From: Methylocystis sp.
Lineage (GTDB): Bacteria; Pseudomonadota; Alphaproteobacteria; Rhizobiales; Beijerinckiaceae
DNA: 64,000 bases
Direction: 5' to 3'
NCBI RefSeq assembly: GCF_021731785.1
Contig: NZ_JAKFWS010000016.1
Coordinates: 62,001-126,000, forward strand
Below are positions 1 through 7,546 of the stretch, in pieces. How positions within the stretch are numbered: the stretch's first letter is position 1; each line of letters starts with the position of its first letter. The translations under genes and the position numbers were made by a program. The notes beneath the pieces are model-generated. The model ran no database searches. It was not told where the DNA came from and worked only from the letters and a program-made list of their open reading frames with translations.

Positions 1-409
1 GCGCAAGCGTCACCGAGCCAGCGTTGGCGCTGGAACCAGCGAGGCCCTGCACGTCGGTCTCGAATCCGGCAAGGAAGCCGCCGGCGAACTGCCAATCATA
101 GCCGATTTGTCCGCCGCCGATGAAGCCGGCGCCATTGGTCGAGAGGCTGCCAGTGCCTGCGATCGCCGCGCCCACAGCCCACACGACATTGTCGGCGCCA
201 TTGATGACGAACGGCGTCGAGGCGTAGTTGGTCGCGTTGCTCGCGGCCCATGCGCCGCCAGCGTTCAATCCGAGATGGACTCCGGTCCACAGCGGCGGCG
301 GCGGCGGAATATAGGCCGGCGGCGCCTTGTGGGACGGCAAATCCGCGGCGAGCGCCGATCCGGATGCGAGCGCCAATGTCATGATCGCGCCCGCGAAGAA
401 TTTATTCAT
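1..409 (-). CDS. Outer-membrane beta-barrel protein, Omp25/31-like, 3' end missing
   Basis: Reading from the ATG at 409 gives 136 residues with no stop before the window edge, so the C-terminus is missing. The start is a classic signal peptide (MNKFFAGAIMTLALASGSALA, cleavage after ALA), followed by a proline-rich linker and then LWTGVHLGLNAGGAWA and IGGGQIGYDWQF. The 'GxxxGLNAGGAW...GFIGGGQIGYDWQ' pattern is what the N-terminal strands of small porin-like proteins (Omp25/Omp31, COG3637) look like in Hyphomicrobiales. It should be an 8-strand-type barrel in the outer membrane. Paralogues are common in this order, so no gene symbol is given. Confidence 0.8.
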   Translation of the reverse strand, partial: MNKFFAGAIMTLALASGSALAADLPSHKAPPAYIPPPPPLWTGVHLGLNAGGAWAASNATNYASTPFVINGADNVVWAVGAAIAGTGSLSTNGAGFIGGGQIGYDWQFAGGFLAGFETDVQGLAGSSANAGSVTLA

Positions 410-576
410 CACCGCTTTGTCCTCGCCGCTGCGCACGACTACAAAAAGCCTGAGCGCAACTGAGCAAGGCAAAAGACATTTCGCAATCCGAACTTATGCT
501 GAAACGGCGCTTTTATTCCGTTTCGGGACGGATGTGGCATATCTGCAACAGATCGGCTTGGCGACAGGTTCGCGGA

Positions 577-996
577 CTAGGCTTTCTCGCCCGCCATTTC
601 GAGCACGACCCGCCATTCTTCGTCGGTCACCGGCTGCACGGAGAGGCGGGAATTGTTGACGAGAACCATATCCTTAAGCCGCGGCTCGGATTTGATCTCG
701 GCGAGCGTCACCGGCTTTTTCAGGGCCTTTACCGCCTTCACGTCGACCATGCCGAACTTGCCGGTCTCGTCGGTGTGGTCGGGATAATAGATCTTGATGA
801 TCTCGACGATCCCGACGACCGCCTTGTCCTCGTTCGAATGATAGAAGAAGCCGCGCTCGCCCTTCTTCATCGCCATCAGATTGAGTTTGGCCGAGTGGTT
901 GCGCACGCCGTTCCAGAAGGTGCCCTTGGCGCCGGCCTTGACCTGCTGATCCCATGACCAGCTCGACGGCTCGCTTTTTAGCAGCCAATGCGCCAT
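577..996 (-). CDS. EVE domain protein
   Basis: A 139-residue protein that is entirely one EVE domain: it starts MAHWLLKSEP, continues with SWSWDQQ and GVRNHSAKLNL, then GERGFFYHSNEDKAVVGIVE. The EVE fold is related to PUA and YTH domains, which bind modified bases in RNA or DNA; the aromatic and charged residues forming such a pocket are present (W4, the WDQQ region, FFYHSN). The bacterial role is not settled. The ATG at 996 shares one base with the TGA of the upstream YciI gene (TGATG), so the two are translationally coupled. Confidence 0.88.
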   Translation of the reverse strand: MAHWLLKSEPSSWSWDQQVKAGAKGTFWNGVRNHSAKLNLMAMKKGERGFFYHSNEDKAVVGIVEIIKIYYPDHTDETGKFGMVDVKAVKALKKPVTLAEIKSEPRLKDMVLVNNSRLSVQPVTDEEWRVVLEMAGEKA

Positions 997-1277
997 CAGA
1001 GCTGCGCTCCCACCACGCGCTTCCAGGGTTTTACGTCCACCGAGGCGAAGAGGCCGGCGAGGGCGTAGGGGTCCTCGCCGAGCAGCGCGCGCGCGGACGC
1101 CTCATCTTCGCAGTCGAGAATGAGCAGGGAGCCGACAGGCGTTTCGCCGTCGAGAAAGGGGCCGCCGAGCTTTACGCGCGAGGCGTGCTTGTCGAGGAAA
1201 GCGAGATGCGCGGCGCGCGTCGACAGGCGCAAGTCGACATGGTCGGGCTTATCCAGGCAAAGGGCGACGAACAGCAA
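996..1277 (-). CDS. YciI-like protein
   Basis: About 93 residues of the YciI family (dimeric alpha-beta barrel): it begins with FVALCLDKPDHVDLRLSTR, ends with DPYALAGLFASVDVKPWKRV, and has the conserved His/Asp pair in 'AAHLAFLDKH' and 'EDPYA'. I choose TTG at 1277 because GAGG lies six bases before it and the family starts exactly here; another in-frame TTG at 1310 would add 11 atypical residues. The YciI-EVE pairing is common in Alphaproteobacteria. Function unknown; a small-molecule dehydratase or isomerase role has been suggested for the fold. Confidence 0.82.
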   Translation of the reverse strand: MLFVALCLDKPDHVDLRLSTRAAHLAFLDKHASRVKLGGPFLDGETPVGSLLILDCEDEASARALLGEDPYALAGLFASVDVKPWKRVVGAQL

Positions 1278-1390
1278 GGGCGGCCTCGCGTGAGACGGAC
1301 GAAGGCGCAACTTGTTCCAAAGCGCGCGCCGCCGGTCAACAGCGCGCGAGACGGGTTTCGCTTTCTAGCGAAAGTTTTGGGGACGGCGCG

Positions 1391-2461
1391 TCAGGCGCGC
1401 TTGGCCGGCGCCTGAAAATCCTGCGCGACCACCCGGTCGCCGAATTCGACGATCGCTTCCCGCAGCGAAGCGATTTCGGCGTCGCTCGCCGCGACGGGAA
1501 CGACGGAAAGTCCCTTGGCCCCATTGACGGCGCGACGCAGATTGGCCCGCTCCGCGCGTAACGCCTCGACTGCGCCTTGCAGCATGGCGTTGTCGGCGCG
1601 CGCCGATTCGAGTTCGCCGGCGGCGTCGTTCGCCTCGGCGCGGGCGACGCGCAGCGCTCCTTCCAATTGGTCGGCTTCGCTATTTTGGCGTTCCTCGGCG
1701 GCTTTGAGCTTGGTCCGCGCGTCGTCGAGTTCGCAGGAAAGCGTCTCGCCCAGCGCGCGGGTCGCTGCGAGCTCTCCTGAAAGATGCGTGAGCTGATGTT
1801 CGAGCTCCGTCGCCCGCGCGCCCGACAGCCCGGCCCGCGCATGTTCCTCGCGCAAAGCCTCCAGCACGTTCTGCAAGTCGGCATTGTGCTGATGCAGCGC
1901 CGCGACGCGCGCCTCATAAGCGGCGACGAGGCCTTCCAATTGCGCCCCGGCGTCTTCATTTAGTTGCGCCGTCTCCGATCGAATCAGGCGCAACTGCGCG
2001 ACACGGGTTTCGGCGCGGTCGGTCATTTCCTGCAGCGCCTTTTCGGTCGCGTCCAGAAGTCCGGTGCGCTCCGCCAAAACCTTTTGCGCTTCGCCGACCC
2101 GAACGTTCATGTCGCGATTGTCGGCTTCGGCGCGCTTGAGCTGGGTTTCGAGATCGGCGATTCGAGCGACATGACGGCCGATCGTCGCGAGATCGTTGGC
2201 GCGCGAGGCCTGAACCGCCTCCATCGACTGTTCGAATCGCCGTTCGCGGACGGCGAACTCGGCCCGCAGCAGATCGCGCTCGGCAAAGACCTCCTCCATC
2301 GACATCGGCGCAAGCATCTGCAGCCGCCGCATCGAAAGCCGAAGCGCGCGCCGCCAGAAAGCCGGCAGGAACATCAAGGCGAAAAGCCCGGCGACGAGAA
2401 AGCCGAGCGCAAAATACATCGCTTGTTCGATCAAGACGCAGTAATCCTTGATCCGTCTCAA
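1391..2461 (-). CDS. Membrane-anchored coiled-coil protein
   Basis: 356 residues. A single transmembrane helix lies near the N-terminus (YFALGFLVAGLFALMFLPAF, about residues 16-35), followed by basic residues RRALRLSMRRLQ, which places the rest in the cytoplasm by the positive-inside rule. From about residue 60 to 320 it is a long heptad-rich coiled coil (many Ala/Glu/Arg/Leu, e.g. RIADLETQLKRAEADN). The last 30 residues (REAIVEFGDRVVAQDF) look like a small conserved tail. I recognise the architecture as a recurring Hyphomicrobiales hypothetical protein but know of no function; a scaffold or envelope-tethering role is a guess. Confidence 0.8.
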   Translation of the reverse strand: MRRIKDYCVLIEQAMYFALGFLVAGLFALMFLPAFWRRALRLSMRRLQMLAPMSMEEVFAERDLLRAEFAVRERRFEQSMEAVQASRANDLATIGRHVARIADLETQLKRAEADNRDMNVRVGEAQKVLAERTGLLDATEKALQEMTDRAETRVAQLRLIRSETAQLNEDAGAQLEGLVAAYEARVAALHQHNADLQNVLEALREEHARAGLSGARATELEHQLTHLSGELAATRALGETLSCELDDARTKLKAAEERQNSEADQLEGALRVARAEANDAAGELESARADNAMLQGAVEALRAERANLRRAVNGAKGLSVVPVAASDAEIASLREAIVEFGDRVVAQDFQAPAKRA

Positions 2462-2664
2462 GGCGGACGGCGCGCGATTTTGCCACGTAACGCCGCCAAA
2501 CGCAAAGCGTGCAGGGCGATTCGCGTCATTGGCCGCCGTCAGGCGCGGCCGCCGCGCGGCCAGCGGCTTCCTCTATTTGGATGACGACTTCTCCGCCGGA
2601 GCGCCGCAGAACGCGGACAAATCGCGGGCGCAGGCCGCTTGCGGACAAATAGGAGACGAGCCGT

Positions 2665-3147
2665 ATGACTTTATCTGCCGGCCTTTTTTGCGGCGACGGC
2701 AAGCGCGTCGCGCCGCGATTCGTGCGTCCCCGCTCAATGAGCGCCTTGCGCTGCCCCAGCGTTCCGGCGCTTGCAGCCGGCGGCGTCCGCTCGAGCGCGG
2801 CAGCCTTTGCGACGACGCTTGTCGCCGATGAAGGCCTTCTGGCTGCGGTGCAAAAGCAGGGCGCGCCGGCTGCGCGCATCCAGTTCGCGCCAGCTTGCGT
2901 CCAAAGCGACTGCGCGCATTGGCGCGGCGAGCGATGCGATCTCGTGGCCCGAATCGCGCAATTGCTCGCGCAGGCGCGCGCGCCGGTCAGGCCGAGCCCC
3001 GCATATGACTGCAGCATTCGTCAGGACTGCCGCTGGCGCCGGCAGCACAATGATGAAGCCTGCGGCATTTGCGGCTTCGTCGCGAGAGAGCCGCTGGAGC
3101 CTTCCGCCGATCAACTCAGAACGGGTTCCAGGTCGATTCCGGCGTGA
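2665..3147 (+). CDS. Cysteine-rich protein of unknown function
   Basis: 160 residues. The ATG follows AGGAG at a spacing of nine bases, and G+C at third codon positions is high throughout, as in a real gene. Two similar cysteine blocks stand out: CVQSDCAHWRGERC at about 90-103 and CSIRQDCRWRRQ...CGICG at about 126-149, each with C-x(3-4)-C followed by an aromatic Trp and a further Cys. That spacing suggests a metal site (Zn or Fe-S), with a duplicated half-site. It is convergent with eipA and overlaps its 3' end by 32 bases. No family recognised with certainty. Two reading frames on the other strand here are also open, so I am only moderately sure. Confidence 0.6.
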   Translation: MTLSAGLFCGDGKRVAPRFVRPRSMSALRCPSVPALAAGGVRSSAAAFATTLVADEGLLAAVQKQGAPAARIQFAPACVQSDCAHWRGERCDLVARIAQLLAQARAPVRPSPAYDCSIRQDCRWRRQHNDEACGICGFVAREPLEPSADQLRTGSRSIPA

Positions 3148-3712
3148 ATTTCAGATAGCCGAGATTGAGGCCTAGCCGCGCGCCGAGTCCGGCGCGCACT
3201 GGCATGACCACGACCTCGTCACTGTTGAGCGCGGTGAAGCCGAATCCGCCGACGAGATAGGCCGAGCCATTGGCGCCGGAGAAGCGCCGATAGATGGCGT
3301 CGACGGATGGAAGATTATAAACGAGCATCATCGTCCGATCGCCGTCGCCGCCGGCGTCGAGGCCGATCGAAGGTCCTTGCCAAAAGATCCGCTGCTGGCC
3401 GGCGTTGCGCGTATACATCGTGCCTTCGCCGTATCGGAGCCCGCCGACGAAAGCGCCGCTAGCCTCCTGGCCGAGGATATAAGCGTTCGGGCTGCCCCAT
3501 TGGCGCGAGGCGCGCTCGACGCCTTCAGCGAGCCCGCGGGAGATCGAGCCGAAAAAGCGGTGTCCATTGTCGACGATCTCGCCGCTCGCATAGGTTTCGG
3601 GGCGCTGAGCGGCGCGCGCGAAAGACCCAGGCGCGGCCCATGCGCAGGCCGAGGCGGCGGCGAGGCGAATGAGGTCGCGACGCGAGGCGGCGTTGAACGA
3701 AGATTTGCTCAT
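3116..3712 (-). CDS. eipA: EipA-like envelope protein (DUF1134)
   Basis: 198 residues from the ATG at 3712. An arginine pair plus hydrophobic stretch (SRRDLIRLAAASACAWAA) makes a Tat- or Sec-type signal ending near ARA. The mature part is a single DUF1134 domain: GHRFFGSISRGLAEGVE, NAYILGQEASGAFVGGLRYG, NRTMMLVYN-like 'DRTMMLVYNLPS', and the C-terminal GARLGLNLGYLKFTPE. In Brucella this family (EipA) is a periplasmic beta-barrel protein needed for envelope integrity. An upstream start at 3793 would add 27 residues with no family support. It lies between cysQ and the cysteine-rich gene. Confidence 0.87.
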   Translation of the reverse strand: MSKSSFNAASRRDLIRLAAASACAWAAPGSFARAAQRPETYASGEIVDNGHRFFGSISRGLAEGVERASRQWGSPNAYILGQEASGAFVGGLRYGEGTMYTRNAGQQRIFWQGPSIGLDAGGDGDRTMMLVYNLPSVDAIYRRFSGANGSAYLVGGFGFTALNSDEVVVMPVRAGLGARLGLNLGYLKFTPESTWNPF

Positions 3713-3836
3713 GGCGACGAAACTCCCGATCCCAGATGTCAGGGCATGCCTCGGCGCGAACCAAGGCCGACGCGGGGCGCAGCTGCGTCGCAAAGATGAC
3801 GCCCGGCGTTGCTCCAGTCACAATTGCGCGTCGCGG

Positions 3837-4691
3837 TTAAGGAAGCGTTGCTGCGGTGTCGCGCCTGGCTGGGTCCGCCCAGGCGATGAACGGACCGTTG
3901 CGATAATCGGCGTCCGTCTTGCCGTAGCGCAGCGGCGCGCCGTGCGGATCGAGCGTGGCTCCGCCGGCCGCGCGCAGCACCGCGTCCCCTGCCGCCGTGT
4001 CCCATTCCATTGTCGGACCGAAGCGCGGATAAACATCCGCCTCGCCCCTGGCCAGCAGACAGAATTTAAGCGAGGAGCCGGCGGGCACGCTGCGCTTAAT
4101 TCGCTGGCTGGACAGAAACGCCTTCGTCTCCTCGTCGAGGTGAGATTTTGAAATCAGCGCAACCAGTCCGTCTCGGGGCCGCGGCCGCGCTCGAAGGAAG
4201 CGCCAATCCTGCGCAGGCGGCAAGGATCGGCCCGGGACCGCTTCAGCCTCATAGCCGCGCGCGCCGGCAAACCAAACGCGCCCTTGCGCCGGCGCGTAGA
4301 CGGCGCCGACGCACGTCACTCCCCTTTCTGCCAGCGCCACATTGATTGTGAAATCAGGGCTGCGGGCGAGAAACTCGCGCGTGCCGTCAATCGGATCGAT
4401 CAATAGAAAGGCCTCGCCGGCGCCGAGCGCCTTGATGCGCGCAGCGCTCTCTTCGGCCAAAAAGGGCACGCCAGGCAAAGATCGTTCGAGTTCGCGGAGC
4501 AAATAAGCCTCGATGCGCTCGTCAGCCTCCGTCACCGGCGACGCATCGCTCTTGAGGCGCGACTCTATGCTTGAATTGTCCAGAATCTCCATCGCCAACG
4601 CGCCGGCGGCGATCGCGAGATTCGCGAACAGGCGGGCGAGATTGTCGATCTCGTCGGACGCGGCGGCTGAACGCGAAGTTCTATCTTCCAT
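3837..4691 (-). CDS. cysQ: 3'(2'),5'-bisphosphate nucleotidase CysQ
   Basis: 284 residues from ATG 4691. It hydrolyses 3'-phosphoadenosine 5'-phosphate to AMP and phosphate, recycling the by-product of sulfate assimilation; inositol monophosphatase superfamily, cytoplasmic or membrane-associated. All metal-site motifs are present in order: SPVTEADERIE, FLAEES, LIDPIDGTREF (the DPIDGT signature) and MEWDTAAGDAVLRAAGG near the C-terminus. AGAGAA upstream is a weak ribosome site; an alternative start at 4745 adds 18 residues without family support. It diverges from chpT. Confidence 0.92.
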   Translation of the reverse strand: MEDRTSRSAAASDEIDNLARLFANLAIAAGALAMEILDNSSIESRLKSDASPVTEADERIEAYLLRELERSLPGVPFLAEESAARIKALGAGEAFLLIDPIDGTREFLARSPDFTINVALAERGVTCVGAVYAPAQGRVWFAGARGYEAEAVPGRSLPPAQDWRFLRARPRPRDGLVALISKSHLDEETKAFLSSQRIKRSVPAGSSLKFCLLARGEADVYPRFGPTMEWDTAAGDAVLRAAGGATLDPHGAPLRYGKTDADYRNGPFIAWADPARRDTAATLP

Positions 4692-4881
4692 TATCGCTCG
4701 ATTTCTCTGCGCTGGTTTTACGATTGAGGCGCGCGTCATTTGCATTCCGCGCCGCGCCCGCTAGTTTCGATGAGCCTGAATGCAGTGATTCGCGCGTAAA
4801 GTCATTCCGTCGCGCATTCTACAGGAAGTTTAGCTCGAACTTCCTTGGATATCGCAGTCTTCGCCCATATTGGATGGCGCC

Positions 4882-5571
4882 ATGACCAAATTCTCGCTCG
4901 ACCCACTCGATCTCGCCGCGCTGTTGTCGTCGAGGGTTTGCCACGACGTCATTTCGCCTGTCGGCGCGATCGTCAACGGCCTTGAAGTCCTCGAAGAGGA
5001 AAAAGACGCCGAAATGCGCGGCCACGCCTTGGCGTTGATCAAGTCGAGCGCCAACGAGGCCTCGGCGCGGCTGCAGTTCTGCCGGCTCGCCTTCGGCGCC
5101 GCGGGCTCCAAGGGCGCGTCGATCGATACCGGCGACGCGGAACTCGTGACCCGTCAGCTGATCGCCGACGAACGCACGCAGCTCTTGTGGAGCGTGCCGC
5201 GCGCGCTGATGTCGAAGAACAAAGTGAAGCTGCTGCTGAACCTCTGCCTTCTCGCCGACGCGGCGATTCCGCGCGGTGGCGTCATCTCGGTGAGCTGCTC
5301 GGGCGACGACGAGGGGCTGGCGTTCAAGATCGAGGCGAAGGGCGTCAATGCGCGCGTCGCGTCAAACGTGCCCGCTCTGCTCGAAGGCGAGTCGGAAGAA
5401 GGCGCAATCGACGCGCGCGCGGTCCAGGCTTATTACGCCGGGCTTGTCTCAAAGGCGTGCGGGATGCGGGTCGTCGTGTCGGGCGAGCCTGAGCTTGTGA
5501 CGATCGAGGCGGTTCCGATGCAAGCCCAGACGACGGAGTCGGACGGCTCGGCGGAGAGCGCCGCCGCCTGA
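4882..5571 (+). CDS. chpT: Histidine phosphotransferase ChpT
   Basis: 229 residues from ATG 4882 (an ATG four codons earlier is possible). The DHp-like four-helix domain carries the phospho-accepting histidine in SSRVCHDVISPVGAIVNGLE; the C-terminal half has the degenerate ATPase-like fold of the family (KVKLLLNLCLLADAAIPRGG). ChpT takes phosphate from CckA and passes it to CtrA and CpdR, controlling the alphaproteobacterial cell cycle. ctrA lies 0.85 kb downstream on the other strand, a proximity also known in other Hyphomicrobiales. The alanine/serine-rich tail after residue 210 is low-complexity. Confidence 0.9.
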   Translation: MTKFSLDPLDLAALLSSRVCHDVISPVGAIVNGLEVLEEEKDAEMRGHALALIKSSANEASARLQFCRLAFGAAGSKGASIDTGDAELVTRQLIADERTQLLWSVPRALMSKNKVKLLLNLCLLADAAIPRGGVISVSCSGDDEGLAFKIEAKGVNARVASNVPALLEGESEEGAIDARAVQAYYAGLVSKACGMRVVVSGEPELVTIEAVPMQAQTTESDGSAESAAA

Positions 5572-5640
5572 GAAGGCGCTAGCGCTGATCAGGGCGCGAA
5601 GCGCCCGGATAGCGATTTCATTTTGAGCCTGTCAAATAAG

Positions 5641-5667
5641 GACCCGCGCCAGGCTTGAGCGCGGGTC
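5641..5667. terminator. Perfect 9-bp stem-loop after chpT
   Basis: GACCCGCGC and GCGCGGGTC pair perfectly over 9 bp around a 9-base loop, between the convergent ends of chpT and the DUF4142 gene. No T-run follows on either strand, so it may be a bidirectional terminator, an mRNA-stabilising hairpin, or a repeat remnant. Confidence 0.45.
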
Positions 5668-5703
5668 AGAAATGTTCTGCCGAAACCGACTATTCGAGGC
5701 TTA

Positions 5704-6261
5704 TCATTCGGCGTGCGTGCTGCGCAGTACGGGACGCGGAAGCGCCTTGGCGTCGCGCAGATGATTCTCCAGCGTCGGCAGCGTATTCTGCGCCCAAGTT
5801 TTCAGCGCTTCGTTCCGGCCGTTTCTGGCATAGTTCTGGAAAAGCCGGATCGCCTTCTCGTGGCCATTGATTTGTTGCGTCCGGAATTGCTCTTCGAATC
5901 GCGCGCCGGTGATCGAGGACAATTGTTGCAGGAGATTCTTGTGCTCGGCGTCGAGCGCGTCCGGCGCGTTGAAACCGTTTTGCCCCAAAATAGCGTTTAG
6001 CTCGCTTCCCGCTTTCACATGGTCTCTCACGATCATCCGGGCATAATCGAGAAATTCTTGGATGTTGGCCTTGTTCTGAGCCTCCTGTCCCGCCTCGATC
6101 TCGAAATTATTGATGTTCCAGACTTTGTCCACGAAGTTCTGAGTCGTGGCGTCGGCTCGGGTCGATTGCGTGGCGCCGGCGCTTGACGGGGACTTTGCAA
6201 GCAAGGGATTTGGCGCCAGAAGCGCGAGCGCAACGGCTCCCGCCAAAAGGGGTTTGTTCAT
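5704..6261 (-). CDS. DUF4142 periplasmic protein
   Basis: 185 residues. A strong ribosome site (AAGGAGG, five bases before ATG) fixes the start. The first 22 residues form a signal peptide (MNKPLLAGAVALALLAPNPLLA). The mature part is one DUF4142 domain, a ferritin-like helical bundle: FVDKVWNINNFEIEAGQEAQ, EFLDYARMIVRDHVKAGSELN, and HKNLLQQLSSITGARFEEQF. The family is found in the periplasm of many Proteobacteria and linked by annotation, not by experiment here, to stress. The His and Glu residues in helices one and two resemble a metal site but are not complete enough to claim one. Confidence 0.87.
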   Translation of the reverse strand: MNKPLLAGAVALALLAPNPLLAKSPSSAGATQSTRADATTQNFVDKVWNINNFEIEAGQEAQNKANIQEFLDYARMIVRDHVKAGSELNAILGQNGFNAPDALDAEHKNLLQQLSSITGARFEEQFRTQQINGHEKAIRLFQNYARNGRNEALKTWAQNTLPTLENHLRDAKALPRPVLRSTHAE

Positions 6262-6341
6262 CTTCGCCTCCTTAACGTTCGCCCCCCGGGCCTAAACCGA
6301 TTGCGCACACGCCTGTTCCGCGACGAGCTTCAGCTCGCAAA

Positions 6342-6371
6342 GAAAAAGCCGCGTCCTCCGACGCAGCCTTT
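6342..6371 (-). terminator. Intrinsic terminator of ctrA
   Basis: On the minus strand GCTGCGTC-GGAG-GACGCGGC forms an 8-bp stem (one G-U pair) with a 4-base loop, followed directly by TTTTTCTTT. It lies 50-80 bases past the ctrA stop codon and separates ctrA from the DUF4142 gene. Confidence 0.8.
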
Positions 6372-6421
6372 TCCATGAGACTTCTGATCGTTATTTGCGC
6401 CGGGATCCGGCGCTCGCTCGC

Positions 6422-7123
6422 TTACGCCGTGATGCGCTCGGCGGCTTCGCTTGGCTCGCGCAGCACATAGCCGCGGCCCCAGACGGTTTCGATGTAATTG
6501 CGGCCTTCGCTGGCGTTGGCGAGCTTCTTGCGCAATTTGCAGATGAAGACGTCGATGATCTTCAGTTCCGGCTCGTCCATGCCGCCGTAGAGATGATTGA
6601 GGAACATTTCCTTGGTCAGCGTCGTGCCCTTGCGCAGCGAGAGCAGCTCCAGCATCTGATATTCCTTGCCGGTGAGATGCACGCGGGCGCCGCTGACCTC
6701 CACCGTCTTCTGGTCGAGATTGACGACCAGCTCGCCGGTGATGATGACCGATTGAGCGTGGCCCTTTGAACGGCGGACGATCGCGTGAATGCGCGCGACG
6801 AGTTCGTCCTTGTGAAAGGGCTTCGTCAGATAGTCGTCGGCGCCAAAGCCCAAGCCCTTGACCTTGTCTTCGATGCCGGCCAGTCCGGAGAGAATGAGGA
6901 TCGGAGTCTTCACCTTGGCGACGCGGAGCGTGCGCAAAACCTCATAGCCGGACATGTCGGGCAGATTGAGGTCGAGAAGAATAATGTCGTAGTCGTAGAG
7001 CTTGCCGAGATCGATGCCCTCTTCGCCGAGATCGGTCGTATAGACGTTGAAATTTTCGGATTTGAGCATCAGCTCGATGCTTTGAGCCGTCGCGCTGTCA
7101 TCCTCGATCAATAAAACGCGCAT
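6422..7123 (-). CDS. ctrA: Cell-cycle response regulator CtrA
   Basis: 233 residues, OmpR/PhoB type. The receiver domain (1-115) has the acidic pair E7/D8/D9, phospho-acceptor D51 in [11 protein letters not shown], and K in [11 protein letters not shown]. The winged helix (about 125-228) contains [19 protein letters not shown] and [14 protein letters not shown], the DNA-recognition helix that is almost invariant in CtrA. CtrA controls replication initiation and many division and motility genes. The protein ends with EAAERITA instead of the AA degradation tail seen in Caulobacter, so ClpXP-dependent turnover may differ. Confidence 0.96.
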   Translation of the reverse strand: MRVLLIEDDSATAQSIELMLKSENFNVYTTDLGEEGIDLGKLYDYDIILLDLNLPDMSGYEVLRTLRVAKVKTPILILSGLAGIEDKVKGLGFGADDYLTKPFHKDELVARIHAIVRRSKGHAQSVIITGELVVNLDQKTVEVSGARVHLTGKEYQMLELLSLRKGTTLTKEMFLNHLYGGMDEPELKIIDVFICKLRKKLANASEGRNYIETVWGRGYVLREPSEAAERITA

Positions 7124-7510
7124 GTTGCTTCCCCACCGAGCTCCATCGTCCGCGACCGGCTCGCGCGAAGGACGCGCGCCGGCGGGCCGGCGAATCCTCG
7201 CCCCAGCGACCTGACCGACCTTCCAGCGAAGGTAAGCGGAATTGGTTAATAAACCTTCACTTACGCCTCAAACGCGGCCCAAAGTCTTAATCATGGGCGC
7301 CAAGCGAGGCGGACGCATCACGCAACGTCTGGAAGGACACGGACAGCGACGCGAATCACGTCGTTTCCAATCTATACGCCGTCGTGAGTCACGTGGGCAA
7401 AGACAAAATACGCGACGCGTATATGGAGCCGGCGCCAACGTTCACAGGGGCGATTCACGTCCAGCCAAAGTCGATTCGGATCGCGCGCCGGCGGCCGATT
7501 TGCGCCGCTC
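7124..7510 (-). promoter_or_regulatory. ctrA upstream region with five GANTC sites
   Basis: No gene is seen in these 387 bases. Five GANTC motifs (CcrM methylation sites) lie at 7192, 7353, 7386, 7452 and 7473, more than the one or two expected by chance. On the minus strand TTAACCA at about 7242-7248, next to TTTATTAA, resembles a CtrA half-site (TTAACCAT). In Caulobacter ctrA is autoregulated and one of its promoters responds to GANTC methylation; the same logic is plausible here but not shown. Confidence 0.5.
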
Positions 7511-7540
7511 TTGCCAAAATCAGACGACTGGTCGTATTAT
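7511..7540 (+). promoter_or_regulatory. tetR promoter with TetR-type operator
   Basis: TTGCCA at 7511-7516 and TATTAT at 7535-7540 form a -35/-10 pair with an 18-base spacer. Between and into the -10 lies AGACGACTGGTCGTATTA (7522-7539), whose core ACGAC-TG-GTCGT is a near-perfect dyad. The GTG start of the regulator is seven bases after the -10, so transcription would begin at or near the start codon (leaderless mRNA). A second copy precedes the DUF4242-mtoX operon. Confidence 0.65.
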
Positions 7541-7546
7541 GACCCC

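Noticed and set aside
2526-3114. Two overlapping minus-strand open frames opposite the cysteine-rich gene (2526-3017; 2734-3114)
   Set aside because: Both have acceptable codon bias because of the high G+C, and one starts (TTG) just after the eipA stop, but neither has a ribosome site or a recognisable motif, while the plus-strand gene has both.
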